Source: Longimycelium tulufanense
Lineage (GTDB): Bacteria > Actinomycetota > Actinomycetes > Mycobacteriales > Pseudonocardiaceae
Direction of reading: 5' to 3'
Assembly: GCF_014645795.1 (NCBI RefSeq)
Contig: NZ_BMMK01000002.1
Location: forward strand, 291,275-355,274
Length of the DNA: 64,000 nucleotides
The notes under the pieces were generated by a model. It ran no database searches, had not been told where the DNA came from, and was given only the letters and a program-made list of their open reading frames with translations. Numbering within the stretch: the first letter of the stretch is position 1; each line of letters opens with the position of its first letter. Of this stretch, positions 10,121-20,301 are shown piece after piece. Made by a program: the position numbers and the translations under genes.

Positions 10121-10381
10121 ATGCGCCGCGAGGGCCACTCCTACCTGTGGGGCAAGGTCGTCAACAACGCGGGCCGCCGGACCAGTGGCACCGTGACGGC
10201 GCCCAACCGGCACGCACTGCCGGTCGAGAACGCGACCAGGATCACCGCACATGTCCTCACGGGACAGGTACCACCTGCCGGCTACCGCACGCCCACCCTT
10301 CTCCTGGGTGGCGGCCTCCTCCAGGAGTTGCCCGGTATCCACGTCCGCATCGACGAGCACGCCGCCGGGCGCGGGGAGTGA
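10121..10381 (+). pseudogene. C-terminal remnant of a saccharopine-dehydrogenase-like protein
   Basis: The 86-residue frame (WGKVVNNAGRR, ENATRITAHVLTGQVPPAG, YRTPTLLLGGGLLQELPG) resembles the last 80 residues of the actinobacterial saccharopine dehydrogenase-like / trans-acting enoyl reductase family. That family typically ends with a TPS...G..LV..LPG pattern. The roughly 300-residue N-terminal NADP-binding part is missing; the 200 bases upstream (9920-10120) contain no recognisable coding sequence. I read it as a decayed gene between the PBP and GNAT genes. The assignment rests on recalled family patterns and is moderate. Confidence 0.45.
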
Positions 10382-10481
10382 GATCCGCGCCGCCGTCTCG
10401 AACCTCACCGGCCCACAGGGACATCCGGCTACCGCACACGGGCGAAGTCCGGTGGCGGGATCGGTTCGGCACGAGGAGCCG

Positions 10482-11318
10482 TCAGAAGAGCACGGTGGCG
10501 AACTGGCCGACCTGCCGGAAACCGACCCGGTGATAGGCGGCCCGGGCCGGTGCGTTGTAGGCGTTGACATAGAGGCTGGCGGTCCGGCCCAGTCCACGCA
10601 CGAGCCGGTCGACCACCGCGGCCGTGCCCGCGGTGCCCAGCCCGCGACCGCGGCGTGCCGGATGCACCCACACGCCCTGGATCTGGCCGACCCGGGTGGA
10701 CATGGCGCCGATCTCGGCCTTGAACACCACCTGGCCGCCCTCGAACCGGGCGAAGGCGCGGCCGGCGGCCAGCAGCTCGGCCACCCGCGCCCGGTAGCCC
10801 ACGCCGCTGTCGCCCAGCCCGGGGTCGACGCCGACCTCCTCGACGAACATCGCGATCGCGGCCGGCAGGTAGCGGTCCAGCTCGTCCGGGCGCACCGGCC
10901 GGACCAGCGGGTCCGGCGGGACCAGCGGTCGGGTCTTCATCGCCAGCAGCGGCTGGTCGGCCCGTACGTCCCGGGCCGGGCCCCAGCCCGGTTCCAGCTC
11001 CTCCCACAGGCCGATCACCTGCTCGGCGGGGCCCACGAGCGAGGAGCAGCACCGGACGCGGCGCGCGGCGCGGTCGGCGAAGGCCCGCAGCGCCGAGCGC
11101 CCGCCGCGCAACGGAACCAGGTTCGCCCCGGCGAAGCACAGCCCGTCCAGCCGGCTGCCGTAGCCCCACAGCTCGCCGCCCAGCCGCCACGGGTCGACCC
11201 CGGCAACCTCCACTCGGGACGCAACCATGCAACACCCAACCGGATCGGTGGCCATGGCCGCGCCGACGTGGCGCGCGTCGCGGTCGTCGAGCAGCCGGGC
11301 GCCGGCGAGTTTGAGCAC
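10482..11318 (-). CDS. DUF4081/GNAT N-acetyltransferase
   Basis: 278 aa. The N-terminal half (DUF4081) is followed by a GNAT acetyltransferase domain with the acetyl-CoA-binding loop HPARRGRGLGTAGTAAVV and a C-terminal NAYNAPARAAYHRVGF. The family is the counterpart of Rv2867c and sits immediately downstream of ispG in many actinobacteria, as here. The acceptor substrate is unknown. The start at the ATG nearest the ispG end leaves a 77-base gap to ispG. Confidence 0.86.
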   Translation of the reverse strand: MLKLAGARLLDDRDARHVGAAMATDPVGCCMVASRVEVAGVDPWRLGGELWGYGSRLDGLCFAGANLVPLRGGRSALRAFADRAARRVRCCSSLVGPAEQVIGLWEELEPGWGPARDVRADQPLLAMKTRPLVPPDPLVRPVRPDELDRYLPAAIAMFVEEVGVDPGLGDSGVGYRARVAELLAAGRAFARFEGGQVVFKAEIGAMSTRVGQIQGVWVHPARRGRGLGTAGTAAVVDRLVRGLGRTASLYVNAYNAPARAAYHRVGFRQVGQFATVLF

Positions 11319-11395
11319 GATTCAAGCGTGCCAGACGTCACCGGAAATGTGCGCAGGGTGACCCCCGACCGGAGGCGTCCGACCGGATGGCGAGC

Positions 11396-12544
11396 TCAGC
11401 CGACGGTCACGACGGGTTGTCCCTCGCCCGTCTCGCCCATGGTCTCGGCCAGCCGCAGGGCCTCCTCGATCAGGGTCTCCACGATCTTGTGCTCGGGCAC
11501 GGTCTTGATGACCTCACCCTTGACGAAGATCTGGCCCTTGCCGTTACCCGAAGCCACGCCCAGATCGGCCTCCCGGGCCTCACCGGGACCGTTGACCACA
11601 CACCCCATCACCGCGACCCGCAACGGGACCTCCATCCCGGACAGACCCGCGGTGACCTCATCGGCCAGCTTGTAGACGTCCACCTGCGCCCGCCCGCACG
11701 ACGGGCAGGACACGATCTCCAGCTTGCGCGGCCGCAGGTTCAGCGACTGCAGGATCTGCAGCCCGACCTTGACCTCCTCCACCGGCGGCGCCGAGAGCGA
11801 CACCCGGATCGTGTCCCCGATCCCCTTCGACAACAGCGCACCGAACGCGACCGCGGACTTGACCGTGCCCTGGAACGCCGGCCCCGCCTCGGTCACCCCC
11901 AGATGCAGCGGGTAGTCGCACCGCTCGGCCAGCAGCTCGTAGGCCCGCACCATCACCACCGGGTCGTGGTGCTTCACCGAGATCTTGATGTCGTGGAAGT
12001 CGTGCTCGGCGAACAACGACGCTTCCCACAACGCCGACTCGACCAACGCCTCCGGGGTCGGCTTGCCGTACTTGGCCAACAGCCGCGGATCCAGCGAACC
12101 CGCGTTGACCCCGATTCGGATCGGCGTGCCGTGCTCGCGCGCGGCCTGCGCGATCTCCTTGACCTTGTCGTCGAACTTCTTGATGTTGCCCGGGTTGACC
12201 CGTACCGCCGCGCACCCGGCCTCGATGGCGGCGAACACGTACTTCGGCTGGAAGTGGATGTCGGCGATCACCGGGATCTGCGACTTGCGCGCGATCGCCG
12301 GCAACGCCTCGGCGTCATCGGCCGACGGGCAGGCCACCCGCACGATGTCGCAGCCGGCCGCGGTCAGCTCGGCGATCTGCTGCAGCGTGGCGTTCACATC
12401 CGCGGTGACCGTGGTGGTCATCGACTGCACCGAGACGGGGAACTCGCTGCCGACCCCGACCGAACCCACCATCAGCTGGCGGGTCTTGCGCCGTTCGGCC
12501 AGCACCGGCGGCGGGGTGGCGGGCATGCCCAGGTCGACGGTCAT
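11396..12544 (-). CDS. ispG: 4-hydroxy-3-methylbut-2-en-1-yl diphosphate synthase (IspG/GcpE)
   Basis: 382 aa from the ATG at 12544. Converts MEcPP to HMBPP in the non-mevalonate isoprenoid pathway using a [4Fe-4S] cluster. The TIM-barrel part has SVQSMTTT and the C-terminal cluster-binding segment has SCPSCGR and [10 protein letters not shown], together supplying the three cysteines. It lies 35 bases from rip1, and dxr is in the same leftward block, so two steps of one pathway are encoded together. The frame is open far upstream into rip1, but the family N-terminus fits the chosen ATG. Confidence 0.95.
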   Translation of the reverse strand: MTVDLGMPATPPPVLAERRKTRQLMVGSVGVGSEFPVSVQSMTTTVTADVNATLQQIAELTAAGCDIVRVACPSADDAEALPAIARKSQIPVIADIHFQPKYVFAAIEAGCAAVRVNPGNIKKFDDKVKEIAQAAREHGTPIRIGVNAGSLDPRLLAKYGKPTPEALVESALWEASLFAEHDFHDIKISVKHHDPVVMVRAYELLAERCDYPLHLGVTEAGPAFQGTVKSAVAFGALLSKGIGDTIRVSLSAPPVEEVKVGLQILQSLNLRPRKLEIVSCPSCGRAQVDVYKLADEVTAGLSGMEVPLRVAVMGCVVNGPGEAREADLGVASGNGKGQIFVKGEVIKTVPEHKIVETLIEEALRLAETMGETGEGQPVVTVG

Positions 12545-12579
12545 CGGTTCCTCTCCGCTGACGGGTTGCAGCATCCAGG

Positions 12580-13779
12580 TTACTGGGGGAGCCGGATCGG
12601 ATTGACGATGTCCGCCGTGACGGTGAGCAGCATCAACCCGCCACCGAGGAGCATCAGGACGTACGTCACGGGCAGCAGCTTCGTGTAGTCGACGGGACCA
12701 CCGCGCGGCAGCCCGCGCAGCCGGCGGACCGTGTCCCGCACCTTCTCGTAGAGGTTCACGGCGATGTGCCCGCCGTCCAGTGGCAACAGCGGGAGCAGGT
12801 TGAACACGCCGACGAAGATGTTGAGGTGCGCGACCAGCAGGAGGAACACCTCCCACAGGCCGCGCTCGGCCGCGTCGCCACCGATGACGGTCGCGCCGAC
12901 GACGCTCACCGGCCGGTTGGGGTCGTCCTCGCCGAGGATCGCCCGCCAGACGGCGGGCACCTTCTCCGGCAGCTTCTTGACGCCCTCCCAGGTGTTGGCG
13001 AACAGGGTCCCGGTGAAGCTGAACGTGGCCGGCACCGCCTCGATCGGCCCGGACGGCGGCAGCATGCCGGCCGGGGTGATGCCGACGGCGCCCACGGTCT
13101 CCAGCTTCTGGGCGTCCCGGGAGCCCAGCGGCGGACGCTGGACCTGCGCGACGTCGATGATCAGCTTCTGTTCGGCGCCGTCCCGGCGGATGGTGAACTC
13201 CGTGGGCCCGGACTTGCCGCGGGTGATGCGGGCGACGTCGGTGAAGGTGGCGGTGCGCTGCCCGTCCACGGCCAGGATCTCGTCGTCGGGCGCCAGCCCG
13301 GCCTGCTTGGCCGGGGCCGGGTCGCCCGGCCGGCACTCCTGCTGGTTCGGGTCGACCGGCACGCACTGGGTGACCCGGCCGACCAGCGGGGCACCGTCGA
13401 CGTTGGGCAGCCCGAGTGTGAGCGCCATCACGAACAGTACGGCGACGCCGATGATGAAGTGCATGATCGAGCCGGCCGACAGCACCACGACCCGCTGCCA
13501 GACCGGCTTGTTGTAGAAGGCGCGGCGCTCGTCGGCGGGCGCGACCTCCTCCAGCGCGGTCATCCCGACGATCTGCACGAAACCGCCGGCCGGGATCGCC
13601 TTGATGCCGTACTCGGTCTCTCCCTTGCGGAAGGACCACAGGCGGGGACCGAAGCCGATGAAGTAGCGGGTGGCCTTCATGCCGAACGCCTTGGCGGTCA
13701 GCAGGTGGCCGAACTCGTGCAGCGCGATCGAGATGCCGATCGCGAGCGCGAAGAGGATGACACCGAGCACGAACGTCAC
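12580..13779 (-). CDS. rip1: Site-2 intramembrane metalloprotease (Rip1/RseP family)
   Basis: 399 aa integral membrane zinc protease that cleaves anti-sigma factors within the membrane. The first helix contains H21-E-F-G-H25. A PDZ domain occupies about 150-250, and the third ligand is in PLDGGH near the C-terminal helices. Length and motifs match Rv2869c. The ATG overlaps the dxr stop by four bases (13776-13779), so the two are translationally coupled. Confidence 0.93.
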   Translation of the reverse strand: MTFVLGVILFALAIGISIALHEFGHLLTAKAFGMKATRYFIGFGPRLWSFRKGETEYGIKAIPAGGFVQIVGMTALEEVAPADERRAFYNKPVWQRVVVLSAGSIMHFIIGVAVLFVMALTLGLPNVDGAPLVGRVTQCVPVDPNQQECRPGDPAPAKQAGLAPDDEILAVDGQRTATFTDVARITRGKSGPTEFTIRRDGAEQKLIIDVAQVQRPPLGSRDAQKLETVGAVGITPAGMLPPSGPIEAVPATFSFTGTLFANTWEGVKKLPEKVPAVWRAILGEDDPNRPVSVVGATVIGGDAAERGLWEVFLLLVAHLNIFVGVFNLLPLLPLDGGHIAVNLYEKVRDTVRRLRGLPRGGPVDYTKLLPVTYVLMLLGGGLMLLTVTADIVNPIRLPQ

Positions 13780-15071
13780 TGCGTGTTCCTCCCCACGCCC
13801 GCGGCCGTCCCGGCCGCCGTCACCAGTTCCCTAGCCCGTGCCCTGGCCCAGTCCTCGGCGGCGAGCACGTCGACTACCTCGGCCGGGTCGTCGTGCCAGC
13901 CGTCGGCGGCCGACAGTACCCGGGCGAGCGTGTCGACGATGTCAGGGAATTGGATGCGGCCGGCCACGAACGCCTCGACGGCCTCCTCGTTGGCCGCGTT
14001 GTAGATCGCCGGCAGGCACCCGCCGACGGTGCCGGCGTGCCGGGCCAGGGTGATGGCGGGGAACGCCTCGTCGTCGACCGGCTCGAAGGTCCAGGCCGTG
14101 GGCACGGCGAAGCTGCAGGCCGGCGCCGCCTCGGGCACCCGCTGCGGCCAGCCCAGCGCCAGCGCGATCGGCAGGCGCATGTCCGGCGGGCTGGCCTGGG
14201 CGATCGTGGAGCCGTCGGTGAAGGTGACCATGGAGTGCACGATCGACTGCGGGTGCACCACCACGTCGATGCGCTCGTAGGGCACCCCGAACAGCAGGTG
14301 CGCCTCGATCAGCTCCAGGCCCTTGTTGACCAGGGTGGCCGAGCTGATGGTGATCACCTGCCCCATGGCCCAGGTGGGGTGGTTGAGCGCCTGCTCGACG
14401 GTGACCTCGGCCAGTTCCTCGCGGCGGCGACCCCGGAACGGGCCACCGGAGGCGGTCAGGACGAGGCGGTCGACCTCGGCGGCGCGGCCGCCGCGCAGGC
14501 ACTGCGCCAGCGCGGAGTGCTCGGAGTCCACCGGCACGATCTGCCCTGGCTTGGCCCGCTCGAGCACCAGCGGGCCACCCGCGACCAGCGACTCCTTGTT
14601 GGCCAGTGCCAGGGTGGCGCCGGTGCGCAGCGCCGCGAGGGTGATCGGCAGGCCACGGGAGCCCACCACCCCGTTGAGCACGACGTCGGCCGGGGTGGTC
14701 GCCACCAGCTCGGTCAGCGACTCCGGCCCGGCCAGGATGCGGGGCAGCGCGAACGCGCCCCGGGCGTAGCCGCGCCGTTGGGCCTCGGCGTACATGGCCA
14801 GCTGCAGGTCCTCGACCGCGCTGGCCCGGGCCACGGCCACCGCGGCGGCACCGAACTCGAGCGCCTGGGCGGCCAGCGTCGCCGGGTCGGCGCCGCCCGC
14901 CGCCAGGCCCACCACCCGGAACCGGTCGGGGCTGCGACGCACCACGTCCAACGCCTGCGTGCCGATCGAGCCGGTCGAGCCCAGGACCAGCACATCGCGC
15001 CGGCCGGAGGGGGACGTCTGGGGGGGTTCGAGCGGTGTGCCCGGACTACTCGCGGAAGCCATCGCCCTCAT
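13776..15071 (-). CDS. dxr: 1-deoxy-D-xylulose 5-phosphate reductoisomerase
   Basis: 431 aa. Converts DXP to MEP with NADPH. The NADPH-binding motif [15 protein letters not shown] is near residue 30, the metal-binding region is in [12 protein letters not shown], and the catalytic loop region includes TASGGPFR and HPTWAMG. The N-terminus has about 25 residues more than the enzyme core; ATG at 15071 or 15062 are both possible. It is first in the dxr-rip1-ispG-GNAT leftward block. Confidence 0.95.
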   Translation of the reverse strand: MRAMASASSPGTPLEPPQTSPSGRRDVLVLGSTGSIGTQALDVVRRSPDRFRVVGLAAGGADPATLAAQALEFGAAAVAVARASAVEDLQLAMYAEAQRRGYARGAFALPRILAGPESLTELVATTPADVVLNGVVGSRGLPITLAALRTGATLALANKESLVAGGPLVLERAKPGQIVPVDSEHSALAQCLRGGRAAEVDRLVLTASGGPFRGRRREELAEVTVEQALNHPTWAMGQVITISSATLVNKGLELIEAHLLFGVPYERIDVVVHPQSIVHSMVTFTDGSTIAQASPPDMRLPIALALGWPQRVPEAAPACSFAVPTAWTFEPVDDEAFPAITLARHAGTVGGCLPAIYNAANEEAVEAFVAGRIQFPDIVDTLARVLSAADGWHDDPAEVVDVLAAEDWARARARELVTAAGTAAGVGRNTQ

Positions 15072-15250
15072 TGTCCCCGAACCGGCGTAAGGCGGGCGCG
15101 GGAGGCCGCCGATGCGGGCGCGACGGACCCCAAGATAACGCCCTGATAACGACAGGGTGGATCAAGCGTGAGGAACCCGGGGCGGGGCAACTCCATAGCG
15201 GCGGAAGATCATCCGTTGGCGCGGTCGCGCGCCGGAGGAAGGAGAACCCG

Positions 15251-15523
15251 GTGGGCATCATCAGCTGGATCGTGCTGGGCCTCATCGCGGGTGCCCTGGC
15301 CAAGGCCATCATGCCGGGCAAGGACCCGGGCGGGATCATCGTGACGATGCTGCTGGGCATCGTGGGCGCCTTCGTGGGTGGGTTCATCGGCAAGTGGATC
15401 TTCAACACCGACCTGGGCACGTTCTTCCAGATCCGGACCTGGATCCTGGCGGTCCTCGGCGCGATCGTCGTGCTCGCCGTCTACCGGCTGGTGACCGGCC
15501 GGAAGGTGGGTAGCGGGTCCTAG
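15251..15523 (+). CDS. GlsB/YeaQ/YmgE-family small membrane protein
   Basis: 90 aa from the GTG at 15251, with AAGGAG 8 bases upstream. Three hydrophobic segments carry the family pattern WIVLGLIAGALAKAIMPGKDPGG and GIVGAFVGGFIG (transglycosylase-associated protein). In other bacteria the family is stress-induced and of unclear function. The gene is divergent from dxr and ends at a strong hairpin. Confidence 0.85.
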   Translation: MGIISWIVLGLIAGALAKAIMPGKDPGGIIVTMLLGIVGAFVGGFIGKWIFNTDLGTFFQIRTWILAVLGAIVVLAVYRLVTGRKVGSGS

Positions 15524-15550
15524 GCCGGGGCCCGACCGGCCGCGGTCGCT

Positions 15551-15576
15551 GCGGGCGGCGGGGAGCCGCCGCCCGC
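15551..15576 (+). terminator. Terminator hairpin after the GlsB-type gene
   Basis: An 11-bp stem (15551-15561 with 15566-15576) closed by a GGAG loop lies 27 bases past the stop codon. There is no U-run. It also sits beyond the end of the convergent potC gene (stop at 15733) and may serve both directions. Confidence 0.6.
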
Positions 15577-15732
15577 CTCACCCGCCGGACAGCCCCCGCC
15601 CGTCCCGGGGGCCGACGCCCCGCGTCCAGCCTAGTGATCAGCGAAACAGCAGGTCAAAGTGCTGTCCACAGGGTCGCGGCGTTGTCCACAGCGGACGGGA
15701 ATGGACTTGACATGTGGCGTGGTGGGTCGGCG

Positions 15733-16599
15733 TCAGCCTGCCACCGTCAGGTCCACACGCCGGCCGACCCGACGGGCCCGCCACGTGACCACGGCCACGC
15801 CGATGAGGAGCAGCAGAGCGCTCACACCGACCATCGCCGTGGACAGAGCCACGATCTCCGGCGACACCCCGCGCTTGCTGGCCTGCCCGTACACGAAGAC
15901 CGGCAGCGTGGTGGAACCCACGCCCGTGAGGTAGCTGGAGATCACGACATCGTCGAAAGACAGCAGGAACGCGAACGCACTACCCGCGGCGATCGCCGGC
16001 GCCACCAGCGGCAAGGTCACCGTGCGGAACGCGGTGAGCGGGCCGGCACCCAGGTCGGCCGCGGCCTCCTGCAAGCGGGTGTCCATCCCCGCCAGTCGAC
16101 TGCGCACCACCACGACGACGAAGCTGAGGGAGAACGCCACGTGCGCGGCCAGTAACGCCCAGAAGCCCAGCGGGATTCCGGCCAGCTTCACGAAGAACGC
16201 CAGCAGGCTCACGCCCATCACGACCTCGGGCACGACGAGCGGCAGCGTGAGCACCACGGTCCACAGCCCACGCCCGCGGAACGTCCGTCGTAGGCCGAAC
16301 GCGGCCAGTGTGCCCACGATCGTGCAGACCACAGCGCTGCTGAGGGCGATCCGGAGCGTCAACCCCAGCGCCGCGATGACCCGCTCGTCCTGGACCAGCT
16401 CGGCGTACCAGTGGGTGGAGAAGCCGGTGAAGCGGCTGACCGTGCGGGAGTCGTTGAAGGAGACCAGCGCCAGCCAGACGATCGGCGCGTAGAGGAAGCC
16501 GAACACCAGGCACACCGCGACGATCAACGCCCACGGGCGTCCCGTGCGTCGCCGCGCCGGACGGGTGGCGGGTTCCCGCGTTGTCACGGTTTGGCTCAC
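15733..16599 (-). CDS. potC: Polyamine-type ABC transporter permease (PotC-like)
   Basis: 288 aa, GTG start at 16599 overlapping the potB stop in GTGA. Six membrane helices are expected. The permease signature EAAADLGAGPLTAFRTVTLPLVAPAI (the EAA loop contacting the ATPase) is present, followed by SFDDVVISSYL as in spermidine/putrescine PotC. It forms the inner-membrane channel with PotB. The substrate is assigned from the operon and could be another small cation. Confidence 0.88.
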   Translation of the reverse strand: MSQTVTTREPATRPARRRTGRPWALIVAVCLVFGFLYAPIVWLALVSFNDSRTVSRFTGFSTHWYAELVQDERVIAALGLTLRIALSSAVVCTIVGTLAAFGLRRTFRGRGLWTVVLTLPLVVPEVVMGVSLLAFFVKLAGIPLGFWALLAAHVAFSLSFVVVVVRSRLAGMDTRLQEAAADLGAGPLTAFRTVTLPLVAPAIAAGSAFAFLLSFDDVVISSYLTGVGSTTLPVFVYGQASKRGVSPEIVALSTAMVGVSALLLLIGVAVVTWRARRVGRRVDLTVAG

Positions 16600-17447
16600 A
16601 GCACGTCCTCCCCCCGGCGTCCCCGCAGCATGAGCACCACGACGACGAGCAGCAGCAACAGCACGGCCATTGCCGAGCCCAACGGCCAGTTGTTGCCGCC
16701 CCGGAACTGGTCGTCGATGACGCTGCCGAACGTCGACTGGTCCACCCCGCCCAGCAGCTTGGGTGTCACGAAGTCGCCGGCGGCGGGCACCAGGACCAAC
16801 AGCGAGCCGGCGAGCACGCCCGGCCACACCCCGGGCAGCACCACCCGGAAGAACGTGGAGACCCGGCCGTGTCCGAGATCGTAGGACGCTTCCACCAGCC
16901 GGTAGTCGAACCGCTCGCACGCGACATAGAGCGGCAGCACCATGAACGGCAGGAACCCGTAGGTGAGGCCGAGGATCACGGCGCCGTCGGTGAGCAGGAA
17001 GCCACCGTCACGGTCCAGGCCCACCAGCCCCAGCAGCCGGTTGACCAGTCCTTCCCCATCCAGCAACGCTTTCCACGCGTAGATCCGGGCGAGGTAGCTG
17101 GCCCAGAACGGCACCAACACCGCGGCCAGTAACGCCGTGCGGAACCGTCCGGCGTGCCGGGCGATGAACCAGGCCAAGGGAAATCCGAGCAGTAGGCACG
17201 CCAACGCGGTGAGACCGGCGTAGGTGAGGGTGCGGCCGAAGATCGGCAGGAAAGCGGGATCCAGGGCGGTCCGGTACGCCCGGGTCGTCCAGGGCAGCAC
17301 GACGCGCAGCGGCCCGGTGTCGCGGGTGGCGAAGCTGTACTCCACCACCAGGGCGAGCGGAACGAGCAGGAAGACCGCGAGCCAGAACCCCGCCGGCAAC
17401 AGCAGCAGGTTGGCCGCCAGCCACCGTGGGACGCGACGTCGTGCCAT
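16596..17447 (-). CDS. potB: Polyamine-type ABC transporter permease (PotB-like)
   Basis: 283 aa membrane protein with six helices. The EAA motif is VEASYDLGHGRVSTFFRVVLPGVWPGV. It ends with a short basic tail. The start codon overlaps the potD stop (17447) and the stop overlaps the potC start, so the three are co-translated. Confidence 0.88.
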   Translation of the reverse strand: MARRRVPRWLAANLLLLPAGFWLAVFLLVPLALVVEYSFATRDTGPLRVVLPWTTRAYRTALDPAFLPIFGRTLTYAGLTALACLLLGFPLAWFIARHAGRFRTALLAAVLVPFWASYLARIYAWKALLDGEGLVNRLLGLVGLDRDGGFLLTDGAVILGLTYGFLPFMVLPLYVACERFDYRLVEASYDLGHGRVSTFFRVVLPGVWPGVLAGSLLVLVPAAGDFVTPKLLGGVDQSTFGSVIDDQFRGGNNWPLGSAMAVLLLLLVVVVLMLRGRRGEDVL

Positions 17448-18607
17448 CAGCCGGTCTTGACCTTGGTCCAGGCATCGGCGTACCGCGCCTCCACGTCCGG
17501 ACCGAGGTCCTTGGTGAACGGCAGCTTCGCCAGCACGTCAGCCGGCGGGTACACCATCGGGTTGTCCAGCAGTTCCTTGTCGATCATGGGTTTGGCGGCG
17601 GTGTTGGCGCTGCCGTACCGGATGGTGTTGGCCAGCTCGGCGCCCACGTCGGGCCGCAGGATGTAGTCGATGAAGCGGTGCGCGTTCTCGGCGTGCGGCG
17701 CGGTGGCCGGGACGCACAGCAGGTCGACGTAGGTGAGTCCGCCTTCCTCGGGGATCACGTACTCGAGGTCCGGATTGGTGTCCTTGGCCTGGAAGGCGTC
17801 GCCGGAGTAGACCTGCGCGAGCGGAGTCTGTCCGGAGGTGAGCGGCTCGACGACGTCGGAGGTGATCTGCCCGATCTTCTTCTTCAGGTCGAGCAGGTAC
17901 CGGGTGGCTTCCTCGATCTGTTGGGCATCCTTGGTGTTCGGGTCGTAGCCCAGGGCGAGCAGGCCGAGGCCCATGCCGTCGCGTGCCTCGTCGAGCACGA
18001 TGCTGCGGCCCCGAGCCGCGGGCAGGTCGTAGGCGTCGAACCCGGTGACTTCCGTGCCCAGTTGGCTACGCGAGTACGCCAGGCCGGTGGTGCCCCACGC
18101 CCAGGGCACGGAGAACCGGTTGCCCGGGTCGTAGTCCGCCTCGCGGAACCGCCGCTCCAGATTCTTCAGGTTCGGCAGCAGGTCGTGGTCCAGCGGCCGG
18201 ACGAGGTTGGTCCGCACGAAGCGGCGCAGGAAGTTGTCGCTGGGCACCACGAGGTCGTAGCCGGGCGCGCCGGTGGCGATCTTGGCCTCCAGCTCGTCGT
18301 TGGAGCTGAAGTTGTCGTAGGTGACGCCGATCCCGCTCTCCTTCTCAAACCCCGGGATGGTGTCCTTGGCGATGTAGTCCGTCCAGTTGAAGAAGTTGAG
18401 CCGGTTCTCGGCGACGTTGTTGCTCGCCTTGGTGTTCGTGGCGCCGCTGGCGTTGCGTGGTGGAGCCTCGGAGATGGCGCACGCCGTCGCGCCCTGGGCG
18501 GCCAGGGCGAAGAACGCCATCGACCGCAACATGCTGCGTCGCGTCAGCCGCCGGCTGTCGGTGTCCCACAGCCGCGCGATGCGCACGGTCCCGTCCTTGC
18601 GCGCCAT
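17447..18607 (-). CDS. potD: Polyamine-type ABC transporter substrate-binding lipoprotein (PotD-like)
   Basis: 386 aa from the ATG at 18607. The N-terminus has a Tat-like segment, TRRSMLRSMAFFALAA, followed by ATAC, which suggests export of a folded lipoprotein. The mature protein begins LNFFNWTDYIAKDTIPGFEKE, a PotD signature, and contains VPWAWGTTGLAYS. It should deliver spermidine or putrescine to the PotBC channel. GGAGG within the end of potA serves as its ribosome-binding site. Confidence 0.88.
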   Translation of the reverse strand: MARKDGTVRIARLWDTDSRRLTRRSMLRSMAFFALAAQGATACAISEAPPRNASGATNTKASNNVAENRLNFFNWTDYIAKDTIPGFEKESGIGVTYDNFSSNDELEAKIATGAPGYDLVVPSDNFLRRFVRTNLVRPLDHDLLPNLKNLERRFREADYDPGNRFSVPWAWGTTGLAYSRSQLGTEVTGFDAYDLPAARGRSIVLDEARDGMGLGLLALGYDPNTKDAQQIEEATRYLLDLKKKIGQITSDVVEPLTSGQTPLAQVYSGDAFQAKDTNPDLEYVIPEEGGLTYVDLLCVPATAPHAENAHRFIDYILRPDVGAELANTIRYGSANTAAKPMIDKELLDNPMVYPPADVLAKLPFTKDLGPDVEARYADAWTKVKTG

Positions 18608-18612
18608 GGCCT

Positions 18613-19830
18613 TCAGTGCACCTCCTCCTTGGTCCGCTCCGCCTCGGCAGGCTCGGCACCGCCCCGCGCGGGCGAGTCGAGCACCACGGTGAACTCGGGG
18701 TCCCAGGCCATGCGCACCGGTTGTCCAGGCGTTCCGGCGTCGGAGATCCGGCGCGTGTTCTGCACGAACGCCACCAGCGAGTCGCCGCCCGGAACGTCGA
18801 CGACGTACTGGGTCGACATCCCCGTGTAGACGACGTCGGCCACGGTGCCGGCGAGCGAGCACCAGCCCGGTGGCGGTTGTTCCTCGCCGTCGGCGTCGTA
18901 GAGGTGCAGCTTCTCCGGCCGTACGGTCACCGACAGCTGCTGACCGTGTCGCGCTGAGTGGCCGTCGGGTAGTACCGCCCGCAGTCGTTCGACACCACCG
19001 CCGGTCAGTTCCAGCCATTCACCGTCCATATCGGACACCTTGACGTCCATGATGTTGGAGGTGCCGATGAACCCGGCGACGAAGCGGGTGGACGGCCGCT
19101 CGTAGACGTCCTCCGGGTAGCCGACCTGCTCCACCCGTCCGGCGTTCATCACAGCCACCCGGTGGGAGAGGACGAGCGCTTCCTCCTGGTCGTGGGTCAC
19201 GTAGAGGAATGTCGTGCCCACCTCGCGCTGGATCTGCATCAGCTCGATCTGCATCTGCTTGCGCAGCTGGGCATCCAGCGCGCCCAGCGGCTCGTCGAGC
19301 AGCAGCAGCCGGGGGCGGGCGGCCAGCGCGCGGGCGATCGCCACCCGCTGCTGCTGGCCGCCGGAGAGCTCGGTGGGCCGCCGCTTGGCGAACCTGGCGA
19401 GTTGGACCAGCTCCAGGTGTTCGGCCACCCGGCGACGCAACTCGGCGCCACGGAGCCGCTTCCGCCGCAGGCCGTAAGCCACGTTGTCCCACACCGTCAT
19501 GTGCGGGAAGAGCGCGTAGGATTGGAAAACCGTGTTGACGTCGCGACGGTAGGGCGGCACGCCCACCATGTCGACGCCGTCGAGCTCGATGCGCCCGCTG
19601 TCAGGATCGGCGAAGCCGGCGATCATCCGCAGCAACGTCGTTTTGCCGCAGCCCGAGGGCCCGAGCACCGAGAAGAACTCGCCCTCGTGCACCTGTAGGT
19701 CGATACCGTCGACCGCCACCTGGTCCGAGAAGCATTTGGTGACGCCGTAGATCCCGACTTCCACCGGCGCGTAGGTGTCGGGCGTGCGCTCCGCTACGGG
19801 GTGGAATCCCCCAGGGGGCTCATCGGTCAA
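18613..19830 (-). CDS. potA: Polyamine-type ABC transporter ATP-binding protein (PotA-like)
   Basis: 405 aa. Walker A is GPSGCGKTTLL, the ABC signature is LSGGQQQRVAIARAL, Walker B is LLLLDEPLGALD and the switch histidine is in YVTHDQEEAL. A C-terminal TOBE domain follows. The TTG at 19830 has GGAAGG at a good distance; the GTG at 19839 is an alternative, and the frame stays open to 19965. First gene of the leftward potADBC operon. Confidence 0.9.
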   Translation of the reverse strand: MTDEPPGGFHPVAERTPDTYAPVEVGIYGVTKCFSDQVAVDGIDLQVHEGEFFSVLGPSGCGKTTLLRMIAGFADPDSGRIELDGVDMVGVPPYRRDVNTVFQSYALFPHMTVWDNVAYGLRRKRLRGAELRRRVAEHLELVQLARFAKRRPTELSGGQQQRVAIARALAARPRLLLLDEPLGALDAQLRKQMQIELMQIQREVGTTFLYVTHDQEEALVLSHRVAVMNAGRVEQVGYPEDVYERPSTRFVAGFIGTSNIMDVKVSDMDGEWLELTGGGVERLRAVLPDGHSARHGQQLSVTVRPEKLHLYDADGEEQPPPGWCSLAGTVADVVYTGMSTQYVVDVPGGDSLVAFVQNTRRISDAGTPGQPVRMAWDPEFTVVLDSPARGGAEPAEAERTKEEVH

Positions 19831-20046
19831 TCGGGGCACCTTCCGGGCACTCTGCTGCCTGGGCCGGCAGCGCGGGGTGTGCAGGGACGGGGCGGGCGTG
19901 CGAACAGGACGCGCCAATGGGCCCGCGGTGCGCCAGGGTAGACGAGGCGACGTGACGGAGGCCAACCGGCTCGGGCGAGGTCACCCGGGTCCGATGTGCA
20001 ACGATGGAGGGTGAGTTCGACGGGTTCTTCGGGCACTGGAGGAAGC

Positions 20047-20301
20047 GTGGCCACCCAAGAGCTGGAGAAGCGGCCCACGGTGGACCCGGCGGAGGAGCCC
20101 TCCGCCGAGTGGGGCTGGCACGGGACCTTCCCGCGTGGCATTCAGATCGCCGGCTGGCTCACCGCCCTGGTGATGCTGGCGATGCTGATCGGCAACCACG
20201 AGGGCCGCACCGAGGACCTGTACCTGGTCCTGATCGCGGTGACCATGGCCGGCATGCTGGTCTGGGACATCGTGCGGCGCCGCACGTCCTGGCGCCGCTG
20301 A
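20047..20301 (+). CDS. DUF2631 membrane protein
   Basis: 84 aa from the GTG at 20047, with GGAGG 6 bases upstream. It has an acidic N-terminus, the segment GWHGTFPRGIQIAGWL, and two hydrophobic helices, and ends in RRRTSWRR. It matches the short actinobacterial DUF2631 proteins that lie between dxr and rlmN. Function is unknown. A purine-poor 250-base gap with no gene follows before the rlmN remnant. Confidence 0.75.
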   Translation: MATQELEKRPTVDPAEEPSAEWGWHGTFPRGIQIAGWLTALVMLAMLIGNHEGRTEDLYLVLIAVTMAGMLVWDIVRRRTSWRR

